From NCBI RefSeq assembly GCF_029873635.1, contig NC_080421.1, positions 620,001 to 684,000 of the forward strand: 64,000 nt of DNA, written 5' to 3'. The notes beneath the pieces were generated by a model. That model was given only the letters and a program-made list of their open reading frames with translations. It searched no databases and was not told the origin of the DNA. This DNA is from Malania oleifera (Eukaryota > Streptophyta > Magnoliopsida > Santalales > Ximeniaceae). This document shows positions 52,121 to 63,383 of this stretch, one piece after another; position 1 is the stretch's first letter, and every line of letters starts with the position of its first letter. Both the position numbers and the translations under genes were made by a program.

Positions 52121-53378
52121 CTTATGGACAATATAAAAAATACACCAATTAACTTCATTTCATTTCATGTACAGGAATTAACCTAAAGATTAGAATAAAT
52201 CACAGGCACTACCTGCAGCACATTTTCAGCCTTCTTGTTGTAAAGCAAAGAAACAATGTTATCAGCAGGATTAGAAATTAGGGTACCAAATGCTCCAGCA
52301 GCATATCCTGCCAAACACGTCACGCCGAGCTGCTGGGCTCTAGAGCAATCTTCTTTTTTCCTTTGAATGATATTGCGATAAGTTAGGTCTACTGAATGCT
52401 CAAATGTAGAAAACATTATCATAGAGACTGTATAACACCCAAAAATATCACAAAAGAACTGGTTAGAATATAGGTTTTCCTTACAAATGTAAATAAATAA
52501 TAAAACATGCTCTCTGCTGTATACTAGAAAGTAAAATGATTGAAGTAGAAATTAAGCACACTGGTTGTTCAAATATTACATGCACAGCAACTTAAAATTT
52601 CAGCCATTATGAGGCTCTTAATCTGGAAAACCACATGCATAGTTGATCAATTGGACTGCACAGGCATTGCCTGGATCAAAAGAACCAAATTATATACATT
52701 TCAAAACTAGCTTGTTCCTCAAGCTCGTTCACCAGCGAGGGCAAATGAAGGCAGAAACCATTAGAACAACTACGTATCAGAAACCAATTATGATAAAAAA
52801 ATAATAATAATAATAATTTCATTAGCCAGTCCATTGGCAAAACATTCATGTGCAAATATTATGAAATGTGCAAAAGTAAGAAGTTACATGGAAGATTGCG
52901 ACCCCAAAGAGGGAAAAGCCCTCTATACAAGCTGCAGCCAAAGATGAACTGTCACTTCAGTTGCAATGAAGGTAACCGCGATTAGAAAGGAAGAGAGGAA
53001 AAAATAGTCATGTTTATGGATAATTTACCCAGATAGCCCTTCAGTCATATATAGTTTTGGAAACCCATCAACCAAGCCCTTTGCAAAACTGGGCTGTGTT
53101 TGAACACGGACTTTAATAGCTTCAAAAGGGCAGAGCGCCACATCTGCAAATACTTGAGCAGATGCACTGCTCATAAAGAATATGACACTCCGGTTGTGAT
53201 CTACCAATGTATCGGAGTAAAGATTCTTGAAGTACTCATAAAGGCCAAATTTGAAGCCGCCTTGAATGCCATAACCAAAGAACTTGCCAGACCAACCTCT
53301 CCAAAGGGCAGAAGCACCTTGTTCTTTCCAAAGGGTAGTCAAACCCGATGAAATGCTGTTGTACTTGATCGGGTTTAC
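51992..53378 (-). CDS. PHT3;3: Mitochondrial phosphate carrier, PHT3;3/MPT1-like; last four exons, 245 aa
   Basis: Exons 53378-53029, 52931-52888, 52427-52213 and 52120-51992 join in phase (738 nt with stop). The protein is an inner-membrane carrier of the SLC25 family that moves phosphate with protons into the mitochondrial matrix. The visible part starts VNPIKYNSISSG, the segment just after the first carrier motif. It includes ALWRGWSGKFFGYGIQGG, the second-repeat motif CPFEAIKVRVQTQP, the short exon GLYRGLFPLWGRNLP, MFSTFEHSVDL and the third-repeat SNPAD, and ends VKNTGLVNLFTRSLPIR, DAIKVLNGL. The first carrier repeat (about 60-65 residues with its PxD motif) is missing from the window. 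The C-terminus stops shortly after IKVLNG, shorter than I expect for the family. The coding part shows no stops or frameshifts. Copia C lies 359 bp upstream of the first visible exon. Confidence 0.88.
52213..52427 (-). CDS. PHT3;3: PHT3;3-like third visible exon
   Basis: 215 nt from acceptor atacag|TCTCTATG (completing a Phe codon) to donor CTGCAG|GTAGTG. It encodes MIMFSTFEHS, GVTCLAGYAAGA and the SNPAD motif of the third repeat. Confidence 0.88.
52888..52931 (-). CDS. PHT3;3: PHT3;3-like 44-nt micro-exon
   Basis: Acceptor ctgcag|CTTGTA and donor CCAT|GTAACT. It encodes LYRGLFPLWGRNLP and supplies one base before and one base after, matching both neighbours. It is too small for ORF detection. 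Confidence 0.85.
53029..53378 (-). CDS. PHT3;3: PHT3;3-like first visible exon
   Basis: 350 nt from acceptor atctag|GTAAAC to donor TCTGG|GTAAAT, leaving two bases of a Gly codon. It carries the second carrier repeat. Confidence 0.88.
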
Positions 53379-54082
53379 CTAGATTAAGAAAACAAGTTAA
53401 TTAGATGGATAGGCTATGGAGGAAAAACTATGAAAGAGAATTTAAAATGATTTGGGCAGAGGAAAATCTAGATGCATGAATCAAATATATAAAGATGGAA
53501 CAAGGTGAGCAAACTAGTTCTCTACAAGAATGATGGAAATGACAAATTACAGATGAGTAACAAGAAACTAACAAAGCATGAAGGATGTAGTCATCAATCA
53601 TTTATACACTGTTAGGAAAACCCCTTGCACTACATTTGTAAGAAAAAAGCAAGAACAGAATGCCTTCTTTTGAAACTGGCAAAAATATATGCTAGCAAGA
53701 TGCTAGAATAACCAAAGATTACCTTTGTATCTCTATTGTTAATCATATAAAGCAATGTTCAAACTCAAATTACCCAAATTCGGAAGAATTTTCTAGCTAA
53801 CAAGCAATAACTCATACATTTTCTAGAAGTGGAGAAGAATTGAAATAGTATTTCTTATTATTTTAAAATAAGGTACAATCTGAATGTCTTATAGACTACA
53901 AGGATAATCTAAAAGGAAAGAATGATAAAGGAAAGAATGACAATTGCTAAAAAATCTCCTAGAATATCTTCTAAGAATATATCCTAGAATATCTCCTAAG
54001 AATATTTACATAAATACAGAAATTTCTCCTATAATCAAGGAGAGTTGACTGGATAAATTTGAAAACTTTCCAACACTCCCCC

Positions 54083-55638
54083 TCAAGCTGGTTTGAAGAT
54101 GTCTTCCATAGCCAGCTTGCCAATCAAATTTTCAAATTGCTTCTTTGGTAGTCCTTTTGTAAGTATATCTGCTACTTGTTCAATAGTAGAGATATAGGGC
54201 AAACAAATCAGTCCACTGTCCAGCTTCTCCTTTATAAAATGCTTGTTGACTTCAACATGTTTTGTTCTATCATGAAGCACTGGATTGTGGGCAATGGCTA
54301 TGGCAGATTTGTTATCGCAATACAGTCTCATAGGTAGTGGATTAGTGACTTTCAATTCTTCCAATAATTTTTTAATCCACAACACTTCATAAATTCATGA
54401 GCAACTGCTCTAAATTCTGCCTCTGCACTACTCCTAGCTACCACATTTTGTTTTTTGCTTCACCATGTAACTGAATTTCCACCAACAAAGGCACAATAAC
54501 CAAAAGTTGATCTTCTATCGGTAATGCTCCCAGCCCAATCTGCATCAGTGTATACCTCAACTTGTAGATGTCTATGGTCTTCAAACAATAGACCTTTTCC
54601 TGGAGATCCCTTTAAATATCTCAGGATTCTATAAACTGCATCAAAAGTAGTCAGGCCCTGGTGAGTGCATAAATTGGCTTACCATACTGACAGCGAAGGC
54701 TATGTCAGGACGTATATGTGATAGATAAAGTAGCCTTGCTATGTCAGGACGTATATGTGATAGATAAAGTAGCCTTCCAACCAATCTTTGGTACTGGTCT
54801 CTGTTGGTTACTTCTTCTGGCTTGGCAGGTTGTAGTTTAAGATTAGGCTCTATAGGTGTCTCAGCTGCTTTACACCCTGGTAAACCTGTTTCTCCAAGCA
54901 AGTCAAGCACATATTTTCTTTGTGAAACAAAAATACCTTTTCTTGACCTTGCAAATTTCATACCGAGAAAATACTTCAATTCACCCAAATCTTTAATCTC
55001 AAATTCATTAGCAAGCATCTGTTTTAATTTCCCAAGCTCCTTGCTGTCATTACCTGTCAAAATAATATCGTCAACATAGACAATTAGAATATCAACCTTC
55101 CCTTCACTTGAGTGCTTATAGAACATGGTGTGATCAGCTTGACCTTGGCTGTAACCATGACCCATTACAGCCTTCCCAAAGCATTCAAACCAAGCTCTCG
55201 GAGATTGCTTGAGCCCGTACAATGATTTTTTCAATTTACACACCTTATCTCTGCTAAGATTACCTTCAAAACCTGGTGGTAATTCCATAAACACTTCATC
55301 CTCTAGATCTCCATTTAAAAAAGCATTCTTTACATCCAACTGGTGTAAGGGCCTGTTAGAATGTACAGCTAAGGAGAGTAACACTCGGATTGAGTTTATC
55401 TTGGCCACTGGAGCAAAAGTTTCTTGATAGTCAATTTTGTATGTTTATGTAAACCTTTTTGCAACGAGACTACCTTATATATCTCTGTATTGCCTTCAGC
55501 CTTACATTTAATTGTAAACACCCACTTGCCACCTACAGTTTTCTTTTCCTTTGGTAAATCAACAATTTCCCAAGTACTGTCGTTCTGTAGTGCATTCATC
55601 TCTTCAAGAACTGCTAACTTCCAATCGGGATGATCCAT
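54083..55638 (-). pseudogene. Copia C reverse transcriptase and RNase H
   Basis: RT frame 55408-54641: LHQLDVKNAFLNGDLEDEVF, MELPPGFEGN, LKKSLYGLKQSPRAWF, VYVDDIILTGNDSKE, IKDLGELKYFLGMKFARS, TPIEPNLKL. A 13-residue in-frame duplication (RLLYLSHIRPDIA) sits near its end. The first part is in another frame at 55638-55396 (WEIVDLPKEKKTVGGKWVF). RNase H: LYCDNKSAIAIAHNPV, DRTKHVEV, VADILTKGLPKKQF; the part between (SSAEAE region) is frame-broken. Confidence 0.87.
54699..54776. repeat. 39-bp tandem duplication in Copia C RT
   Basis: Two identical 39-bp units at 54699-54737 and 54738-54776, in frame (13 codons), keep the RT ORF open. Confidence 0.95.
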
Positions 55639-56366
55639 AGCTTCCTAAATGGTCCTTGGAACAAATAGGTGAGAAATATTGGATGTAAAGGCCTTATGAT
55701 TATGAGAGAGTCTATGGTATGATAAATATTTGGCAATGGGGTGTGTGGTACAGGTTCTAACTCCTTTCCTAATGGCTACAGGTACATCAAGGTCAGTAGA
55801 TTGATCAACCGGAAGTGTAGTAGAAGGATTACCTGGGAATCGAGACTAAACACAAAACTCAAACTAGGAACAAGACATTTTAACTTTTCCAATGAAGGAT
55901 GACCCAAGTGACAATGAATTTGGAAAAGTGTGACAGCATTAGTGTAGGCGGTAGACGGAGATAGCAACCCAATCACTTTCTCTGAAGGGAATTATCCTTT
56001 ACCTTGTGCCGGAGAGAATTATCCTATAGTTAATCATATAAAGCAATGTTCAAACTCAAATTACCCAAATTTGGAAGAATTTTCTAGCTAACAAGCAACA
56101 ACTCATACAATTCTAGAAGTGGAGAAGAATTTAAATAGTATTTCTTATTATTTTAAAATAAGGTACAATCTGAATGTCTTATAGACTACAAGGATAACCT
56201 AAAAGGAAAGAATAACAAAAGTAAAGAATGACAATTGCTAAAAAATCTCCTAGAATATCTCCTAAGAATGTATCCTAGAATATCTCCTAAGAATATTTAC
56301 ATAATTACAGAAATTTATCCAGTAATCAAGGAGAGTTGACTGGATAAATTTGGAAACTTTCCAACA

Positions 56367-57329
56367 CATTTATAAAAACGGCAATGTCACACATGGACAA
56401 TGAAACACCGTGCTACCCACGTGAACATTCCTGCCACTCACTCAGAAGGCCAAAGCATCTCTTTGCCTTCAACTTCTCCCAGTGTTCTCCCTCTCCCTCT
56501 CCGCAGTTCCTGGGAGGTGATGACCACACTGAGGAACATGGAGCTAGGATATTAGGGTTTCAAAGTATCAGCATATGGACTAGGTTATTGCTTGGTCTTG
56601 TCAACCTTCTACAGCACTCATAGCTTGAGACCAACATGATTGCTCTCATTCGCCATGTCACCAACAACGACCCATATCAGCAGACTGCTTATTAGGAAGG
56701 TCCCTTTAATCTCTTCTGACTTTTTTTCTTCCAATTGCTTCATTTCATTACACTTCCTGTGATTTAGTGGTTACTTACTGCAGGTTAATTTAGTAGTGCA
56801 TTGTTGAATTGGAGTGAGGAGGAGGGATGGGACACTACTAGGGTGGTTATTTAGTGCAGGTTACTTACTGAAGTTCAGGAGTTGAAAGGAGGGAGGAGGG
56901 ATGGGACACTACTAGGGTGGTTATTTATTGCAGGTTAATTTAGTAATTGATTGTTGAATTGGAAATTCAGGAGTTGAAGGTAGAGAGAGGGGATGGGATG
57001 CTGTTAAAGGGTTCGGCAGATAGGATTGGAAGTTGGCCAGAGCTAACAGGCATTTTTTCTCATTCTTCACCAAATTTCTCTGATTTTTTTTTGTTACATT
57101 TTTTTTTTGGCAATTTCTTCTTCACCTTTGGTTCTTCTACAAACTGGCGAGGGGCAGTTATGCCTCCATTCTTGCTACAGCCCTGGGCATGATTAGCCCT
57201 TACCTCTTTGACTTGAGTACCATGTTGATAGGGCACTGTTCGTAGAAAGATATGAAATAAAGCACCAATTAATGATCAACTTATTTAATAAGATTTTTAT
57301 TTCTCCTTCATTTTCTGTTTCACGATGAC
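56367..57329. other. Unassigned: 5'UTR-like segment and 75-bp duplications
   Basis: From 56440 to 56520 it is pyrimidine-rich. An ATG at 56635 opens a 19-codon frame (MIALIRHVTNNDPYQQTAY) then a stop. At 56760-56940 a unit of about 75 bp (gagggatgggacactactag) is duplicated, at 56821 and 56896. No gene family is recognised. Confidence 0.35.
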
Positions 57330-57890
57330 TTTTTTTTTTATGGAAAAAGAAGCTTTATTGAGATAAGAAAAAAGAAGAAAATAACAAGAAGTTCTCGAAC
57401 AAAATAGAAGAGAAAAAAGGATATAAAACCAGCATCAACTTATAAAAGCCACCCAATCTCAGTTCACATCTTGAAAACAGCAAAACCCTTTAAACAGCCT
57501 ATACTATAGGCCCAAGGAGAAGCCTAACACGAAATTCTCTCCCAGAGAAGATCCCTTGACAACTCTTCCAAAAAATATTCTAACATTCTTTCCAACCATA
57601 TTCCCTGAAAAGAACAGCACAAACAGAACACCTCCACAGCTTCCCAACATCCTTCCCCATCCCAAAACCAACAAGAAATAATTAAAAGCTCTTCCACCGA
57701 CTTTGGACAAACCCATAATTCACCAAGAATTCCAAATAGAATGTTCCACAACTGTCAAGAAAATGAGCAGTGTAAAAACAAATGAGATGCTTCCTCAGAT
57801 GGTGTTAACCCTATTAAGGGCCACTAACCAAACATATGCATTAACCTTAGAAGGAAATTTAAGCCACAGAGACATTATATCACTAACACT
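57330..57890 (-). mobile_element. L1-type LINE 3' fragment
   Basis: The minus strand encodes a zf-RVT-like end (WNILFGILGELWVCPKSVEELL then IWLERMLEYFLEELS) in broken frames. The plus-strand T run at about 57330-57340 corresponds to the 3' poly(A). It is the same family type as 48100-48575. Confidence 0.65.
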
Positions 57891-59779
57891 GACTTTCTTC
57901 ATGGTTTGTTGGACTACCAGAGCTGGAATCTTTGGTTCTATGCTTCTATTGGAGAAATTCAATTTTAGAATGGAAATATATTATACTTACGTAGCCATTG
58001 GTGGCCTTGTATGCTACATCTACCTTTCTACCATCAATTGTCATTTTTTTTATACTTAATTTCCATCATAAAGATTTCACACTTGCTCATCAAAAAATTT
58101 TATTCAATTAGGTTACAGTGGAGTTATATCTATATATATATACAAACACACATATATGACTATAGTGGAATTAGTGCCATATAACCATTGTAATTACTTC
58201 AATTATCAATTATTGTTGATCCAAAACGTTCATAGACTTCTTTCATTCCAGTTCCTGTATAATCTATATTATTCGTAAGCTGTTCCGACTTAATACTATT
58301 TTCCAACACCATACTTGAACAGGAATTAATACTATTTTCCGGCCACATTTTCCTTCATGGCTTTTCCAAAACCCTACTTGAATAGGAATTAATACTATTT
58401 TCCGGCCATATTTTCCTTAATGGCTGTCCATGGTCATGTTATCCACAAATATTGTGCCTCCAAGGGTGTAAATCTTCCATTGTAGGTACTGCCAACAATT
58501 ATGGAATTGGGATGAACACATATTAAGTATGTCAAGGTTTGAAATTCACATTTTGAGATGATGCAAATTGTATTTGTTCCTGGTGATAGCTGATCTAATT
58601 GATATTAATGTTCAGGTAAAGAGTGTATTTGGTGCAAAAATATCTGCACTTGGGTTAAATCTTCATGGGAAAATGATTTGGAATTGGGATGCTGATGCAG
58701 GGGCTGCATCAATGATCCGCTGCCAAGGGAGATAGAAGGGAGGCAAGGAAGAAGGAAAAGAGAAGAGATGAGGGAGGAGAGAAGGGGGAGACACACGTTC
58801 ACTTTCTCAATTCAAATTCAACAACCAACTTCCACATGGCTTTCACACACTATTTGTAAGAATGCCTCTAATACCTGAAATTTCACATTTACCCCTAAAA
58901 CTAGGTGACATTACAAAAATACACAAAAATTACAAACAAGCCCCCCAAATACAAATAATCGTATACTAATTAAATTCAATTCAATTAATTAATCACTAAA
59001 CCCAACAATCCCTTGATGCAATTCTTCTTAGTTATTCCCAAACAAGGATCTTCCCAAGGCCTTGCTTCTTGTCCTACATCAGATACCCTTTTGGTTTGCT
59101 CCAAATTCTCTAGTTTTGCTCAATCCCGTTGCAGCATGCCAAAAATTCCAAATTTTAAATTTTATTGACACTTGCATCAGTCTTGTTTCTTTCTTCAATT
59201 TCTTTTGCACCTAAATTTTTGAATTTTTATGTTTCCTTAGTCAAGTAAATAGAAATTTTATTCCATTTCAATGGTTACTCCACAATTAATGGCTAGCTAT
59301 TTGCAAATCAATTTTGAGGTGTTCTGTTGTTTGAAACAAACACATGCACAGAGAAAGAGAGAGAGAGAGAGAGAGCGCGCACGAGCTGGCACCAATTTTC
59401 GATTGAGTTGACGAAGTTGACTACTTCAGTTGATTGTTATAAGCCTACACCTATTTTGGGGTTATTAGAAAAATTTTATTGATACTCTTAAACTAGCTGT
59501 AATACAATATAAATTAAATCGCTGTTCTCATCACCATTGATACACTATTAGCTTAGTAGTAGAGCTTACCCTTGATAATTGCGTAGTTGTGCCTAGACTG
59601 CGAGGGCTTTCAGTGATGGGTAGTTCAATTTGCTCCAATTATTTTTTGGGAATGTTGCCTTCAAGAGATGCATTGCACTTATACCTAGCAAAAAATGGGC
59701 AAGGGTGGGCTAGGCCATCACCTTGAAGCAATGTGCCATGTCTTGCATCACTCTTGACATAGGCAATGAAGAAGTTAGT
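57891..59779. other. Intergenic or intronic DNA, mostly unassigned
   Basis: It contains a 64-65-bp tandem duplication at about 58323-58430 (gaattaatactattttccgg), a short TA/CA microsatellite near 58130-58155 and a GA run at 59348-59375. An exon-like piece at about 58617-58700 (plus; acceptor gttcag, VKSVFGAKISALGLNLHGKM) has no recognised family and ends in a stop. Confidence 0.35.
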
Positions 59780-60152
59780 TCATGATACTAGGCTTAGATT
59801 AACAACTTGGAATATAGGGATACTTACCAAGAAAAGCTTGGGGATAACACAATGATTAGAAGAAAAATTAATATAATCTACCTCTGAAGAAACTAAGTGG
59901 GTAGGGGAGAAAGCTAGATAAATTTTAGGATTTAAACTTTCATACATAGGAAAAGAAAACATAAGAATGGGATAGGAATTACTATAGAAAAAGACTTAAA
60001 ACATAGGATTGTAGATGTTAAAAAGTAAAAGATAGAATCATAAAAATCAAGATCTTCTTAGGACAAGAGATAATAAATATCATTAGTGCTTATGCTCCTC
60101 AAATAGGCATTGCGAAAAACCTTAAAAGACTGTTTTGGGACGAAAAAGATAA
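59780..60152 (+). mobile_element. RTE-clade LINE copy 4, endonuclease region
   Basis: The plus strand encodes, in shifted frames, the RTE N-terminal APE endonuclease start: NWNIGILTKKSL, EETKWVGEKARQI, a GIGI-like stretch, IVDVKK and VISAYAPQ-like pieces ending in FWDEK. It is cut at 60153 by Copia D. Confidence 0.65.
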
Positions 60153-60497
60153 TGTGGAATGACGGCCAGCAGTGTGAATGACGGCCACTATTGGTGAATG
60201 ACGGCCAGTAGTGTGAACGACGGCCACAGTTGGTGAATGACGACCACCTACCATGGTAGGTGAGCCACTGCCACCTAGCATGGTGGGTGAGCCACCACCA
60301 CCTACCATGAGATCTTGCCACAAGCCAAAGGCTATAAATTGAGACCCCCCATCGAAGCTAAACTACACATCTCAATTGCAAGTTGTGTCCTCTTCTGTTT
60401 TTCCATATTTTATTCTCTGTGTACATGCTAAATAGGAACCCAAGTATGTAAAGAATACACAATTGAATATACAATCAATTCATTCTCATTCTCTACA
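60153..60497 (+). repeat. Copia D 5' LTR with minisatellite
   Basis: About 345 bp. Its first half is a minisatellite of atgacggccagtagtgtga-like units (five, 60155-60240) and two gtgagccac-ccacctaccatg-like units to 60310. Confidence 0.75.
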
Positions 60498-60538
60498 TGG
60501 TATCAGAGCTCGGGTTACTCTAAAACCCTAAGCAATCC

Positions 60539-61618
60539 ATGGCTGCCCAAAAAGGAGACAACCATGAGTCCAACCAATCGGCAACCCAGGAAGGAGAGTC
60601 AGAGATAACCTCCTCCATGGGCTCGACTAGCGTATTCAAGAATTCCCCACTCCATCTTACTGTTGAAAAATTCAATGGTAAGAATTACAGAGAATGGGCA
60701 CAGTCAATCAAGCTCGTTATCGACGGTAAGGGAAAGCCCGGCTTTCTTACCGGCGAGACTCGGCGACCACCTCCTACCGATGCAGTGGCATCCCAGAAAT
60801 AACGGTTCGAGAACTCCTTGATAACGTCATGCTTGATAAACTCTATGAAGCCAGTCATTGGCAAAACGTGCCTGTTCCTCCTGACAGCAAAGGACGTGTT
60901 GGATGCGGTGCGTGAGACATACTCTGATGCTAAAAATGCTTCCCAGATTTTCGAGTTGAAGACACGGCTATGGCAAACGAAGCAAGGAGATCAGGAAGTC
61001 ACAAAATACTACATCGAGATGCTCGGACTTTGGCAAGAACTCGATCTCAGCTACGAAGAGGAATGGGAATGCAAGGGTGGCAGTGTACATTTCAAGAAGA
61101 AGGTGGAGAACAATAGAGTATTTGAGTTTCTGGCAGGGCTGAACCGAGAACTTGACGACGTGAGGAGCAAGATTCTAGGTCACCGGATGTTGCCCTCCAT
61201 CCAAGAAGTTTTCTCTGAGGTTCGGCATGAGGAAGGTAGGAGGAACATGATGTTGAAGGAGCAAAACATGTTTGAGCCTGAGACATTAGCTCTTATAACC
61301 CGTGGGCCTCGTACTGGATCCAGCCCAAACAGTCCAAAAGGCGTTATTGTGAGCATTGTAAAAAAAGGGGCCATACTAAAGACACCTATTGGACCTTACA
61401 TGGCAAGCCCGCGGATTGGAAGCCTAGACAGCCCAATAAAGCCCATGGTCATCAGTCCTACACCGAAACCCAGGCAAAAAAAATACCCACAGAAGCCCAT
61501 GGCCCGACAGCCTCTAGTGGGGGATTTAATTCCGACCAACTTGCAAAAATATATAAGCTATTTTCCAATTTCCAAGCCTCGGGTTAGTTCACTAATACTA
61601 TGTCATCTGGCTCTTTAG
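60539..61618 (+). pseudogene. Copia D gag
   Basis: The ATG at 60539 is 30 nt past the primer site. The frame has one premature TAA at about 60800 and then runs open in the same frame to 61618. Features: VEKFNGKNYREWAQSIKLVI (gag N-terminal motif), VRETYSDAKNASQIFELKT, LWQELDLSYEE, VFEFLAGLNRELDDVRSKIL, typical of the UBN2/Retrotran_gag family. The zinc knuckle is not visible and is perhaps frame-shifted. Confidence 0.85.
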
Positions 61619-61905
61619 CCCACAAAGGTACTTTTTTGACAGCCCTTAGTATAACTCCTCATTTTACCCTTTGGATTATTGACTCTGGTGCATCTGACCA
61701 TATGACCAATGCTCATCATTTATTTTCAACATACTCACCTTGGGTCGGTAATTTAAAAGTCAAAATTGAAGATAGGACTCTATCCCCTGTTGCTGGCAAA
61801 GGGAGTATTCGTATTTCTAAATCTATTACTCTTGAATCTATCCTCCATGTTCCTAATTTTTTGTGCAATTTGCTTTCTATTAGTCAGTTAACCAAACAAG
61901 TCTAA
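61600..61905 (+). pseudogene. Copia D protease
   Basis: LWIIDSGASDHMTNAHHLF contains the DSG catalytic triplet intact, followed by ISKSITLESILHVPNFLCN and LLSISQLTKQ. It is in a different frame from gag, so the polyprotein is broken between 61300 and 61600. Confidence 0.87.
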
Positions 61906-62017
61906 TTGCTCAACTAAATTCCTACCCTCTCATTGTGTCTTTCAGGACCTATCATTAGGAAAGACGATTGGCAGTGCTAAGGAATGTGATGGGCTCTACT
62001 ACTTCGACAAAGCTAAT

Positions 62018-62870
62018 GTGAATGGACGGTGTCCTCCTACTATTTGTAATTATGCCTCTAGTCCTAGGGTTAGTGAACTTTTGTTATGGCACAAAAGGAT
62101 GGGACATCCTAGTTTTCAGTATTTGCAGCACTTATTTCCTTCAATATGTTCGAATAAAATTGCCTTGGATTTTCATTGTGAAGTGTGTGAATTTGCCAAA
62201 CACCATCGTACTACTTTTCCTAGATCTCAATATAAACCATCCATGCCATTTAGTCTGATTCACAATGATCTATGGGGACCTTCTCATACTCCTAATAGGA
62301 CCCATACAAAATGGTTTATTACTTTTATTGATGATCACACTCGTCTGTGTTAGGTATATTTATTGACTGATAAAACTGAGGTTCGATCAGTCTTCATGAA
62401 TTTTCACTTTATGATACAAACCCAGTTTCAAACAAAAATTCAAATCCTTCATACTAACAATGGTACTAAGTATTTCAATCACTTCTTGGGCACGTATCTT
62501 CAAGAGAATGTATTATCCATCAAAGCTCTTGCGTTGACACCCCTCAACAAAATGGGGTTGCTAAACGGAAAAATCGACATATCCTTGAAGTTGCTCGTGC
62601 ATTGTTGTTCACCTCTCACATGCCAACAAAATTTTGGGGTGACTCAATTTTGACAGCCACATACCTCATTAACCGAATGCCTAGTAGAGTCCTATCCTTT
62701 GCAACTCCGCTCCAAAAACTCCAAGAGACTTTTCCCAATACTAGGCTTGGCTCACATCTTCCGCTTCGTGTCTTTGGGTCCACTATTTTTGTCCACATTC
62801 ATGTGCCCAAGCGAAACAAATTGGATCCCAGAGCACTTAAATGTATCTTTCTTCGTTACTCTCCCACATA
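62018..62870 (+). pseudogene. Copia D GAG_pre and integrase
   Basis: LLLWHKRMGHPSFQYLQHLF, then the zinc-binding CEVCEFAKHHRTTFP, core start FSLIHNDLWGPSHTPN and FITFIDDHTRLC, stop at 62351. It continues in shifted frames through KIQILHTNNGTKY, KFWGDSILTATYLINRMPS and FGSTIFVHIHVPKRNKLDPR. Confidence 0.87.
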
Positions 62871-62925
62871 GAAGGGTTACAAATGCTATGACCCGATCTC
62901 CCAAAAACTCTATGTTAGCCTTAGG

Positions 62926-63110
62926 GGTGTACACGGTTCAGTTCGGTTTGGTTTTTGCCAAAACCGCCAACCGAACCGAACTCCTCGGTTTTCAAAATAA
63001 CTAAATCGAAACCAAACCGTATACCATCGGTTTATGAACAAACCAAACCGCGAAGTTTGCGGTTCGGTTCAGTTATTTTCGGTTTTACTGAAATTTGAAC
63101 TATCAAAACA
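62926..63110. repeat. GGTTCGG/AACCGAACC-rich repeat
   Basis: Starting gggtgtacacggttcagttcgg, this block is full of GGTTCGGTT-like words on both strands (ccaaccgaaccgaactc, gcggttcggttcagtt), allowing partial self-pairing. Such blocks mark non-autonomous repeats in many plant genomes. No ends with a target duplication were found. Confidence 0.45.
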
Positions 63111-63383
63111 ACAATAACATTACTTGAGCCTGGGCTGCATCAACAGGCCACAACCCATTATGGCAGGCCAAACCGCCAAAGCTTTAATTGCAAAGCCCAA
63201 AACATGAGCCATGTTGAAAGAAGGATCCATATAAAATGTATAAGCTGGGGATACTAGTTCTCTTCCCATTTCCAACCGATGTGGGATGGCTAGCATGTGG
63301 TTCCTGCATGTGCCCTCTTTGCAGTTCGCCAGTGGCCTCTCTCTCTCTCTCTCTCTCTCTCTTTCGCAAACACACACACACAG
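63111..63383 (+). promoter_or_regulatory. Region upstream of the CASP-like gene
   Basis: Contains catataaaat (about 63228-63237, TATA-like), a (CT)n run at about 63338-63361 and a short CA run. It may be promoter and 5' leader, but part of it (63130-63220) looks repeat-derived. Confidence 0.28.

Larger units (their letters stand above)
53737..56366 (-). mobile_element. Copia element C, internally deleted, LTRs about 95% identical
   Basis: LTRs 53737-54075 and about 56038-56366 (339 and 329 bp) differ at about 16 sites by eye. The purine tract GAGGGGGAG abuts the 3' LTR. Minus-strand interior: GAG_pre/integrase start (FQIHCHLGHPSLEKLK, 55776-55976), RT (55638-54641), RNase H end (54385-54083). 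Gag, protease, most of integrase and the primer site are missing. The flanks (tctat and cattt) do not give a clean target duplication. It lies in or next to the intron upstream of the PHT3;3-like exons. Confidence 0.83.
60153..62925 (+). mobile_element. Copia element D, 5' part (LTR, gag, protease, integrase)
   Basis: The 5' LTR is about 60153-60497 (TGTGGAATGACGG to TTCTCTACA), followed directly by the primer site TGGTATCAGAGC (60498-60509). Gag from 60539, protease about 61660-61905, integrase 62018-62870 follow in Copia order. It breaks off at about 62925 at a GGTTCGG-rich repeat; RT, RNase H and the 3' LTR are not in the window. The left flank is gataa. Few disruptions suggest it is younger than its neighbours. 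Confidence 0.83.

Noticed and set aside
57504..57751. Minus-strand 70- and 75-aa ORFs as a host gene
   Set aside because: The Cys/Trp-rich sequence matches the zf-RVT end of plant L1 elements and is frame-broken.
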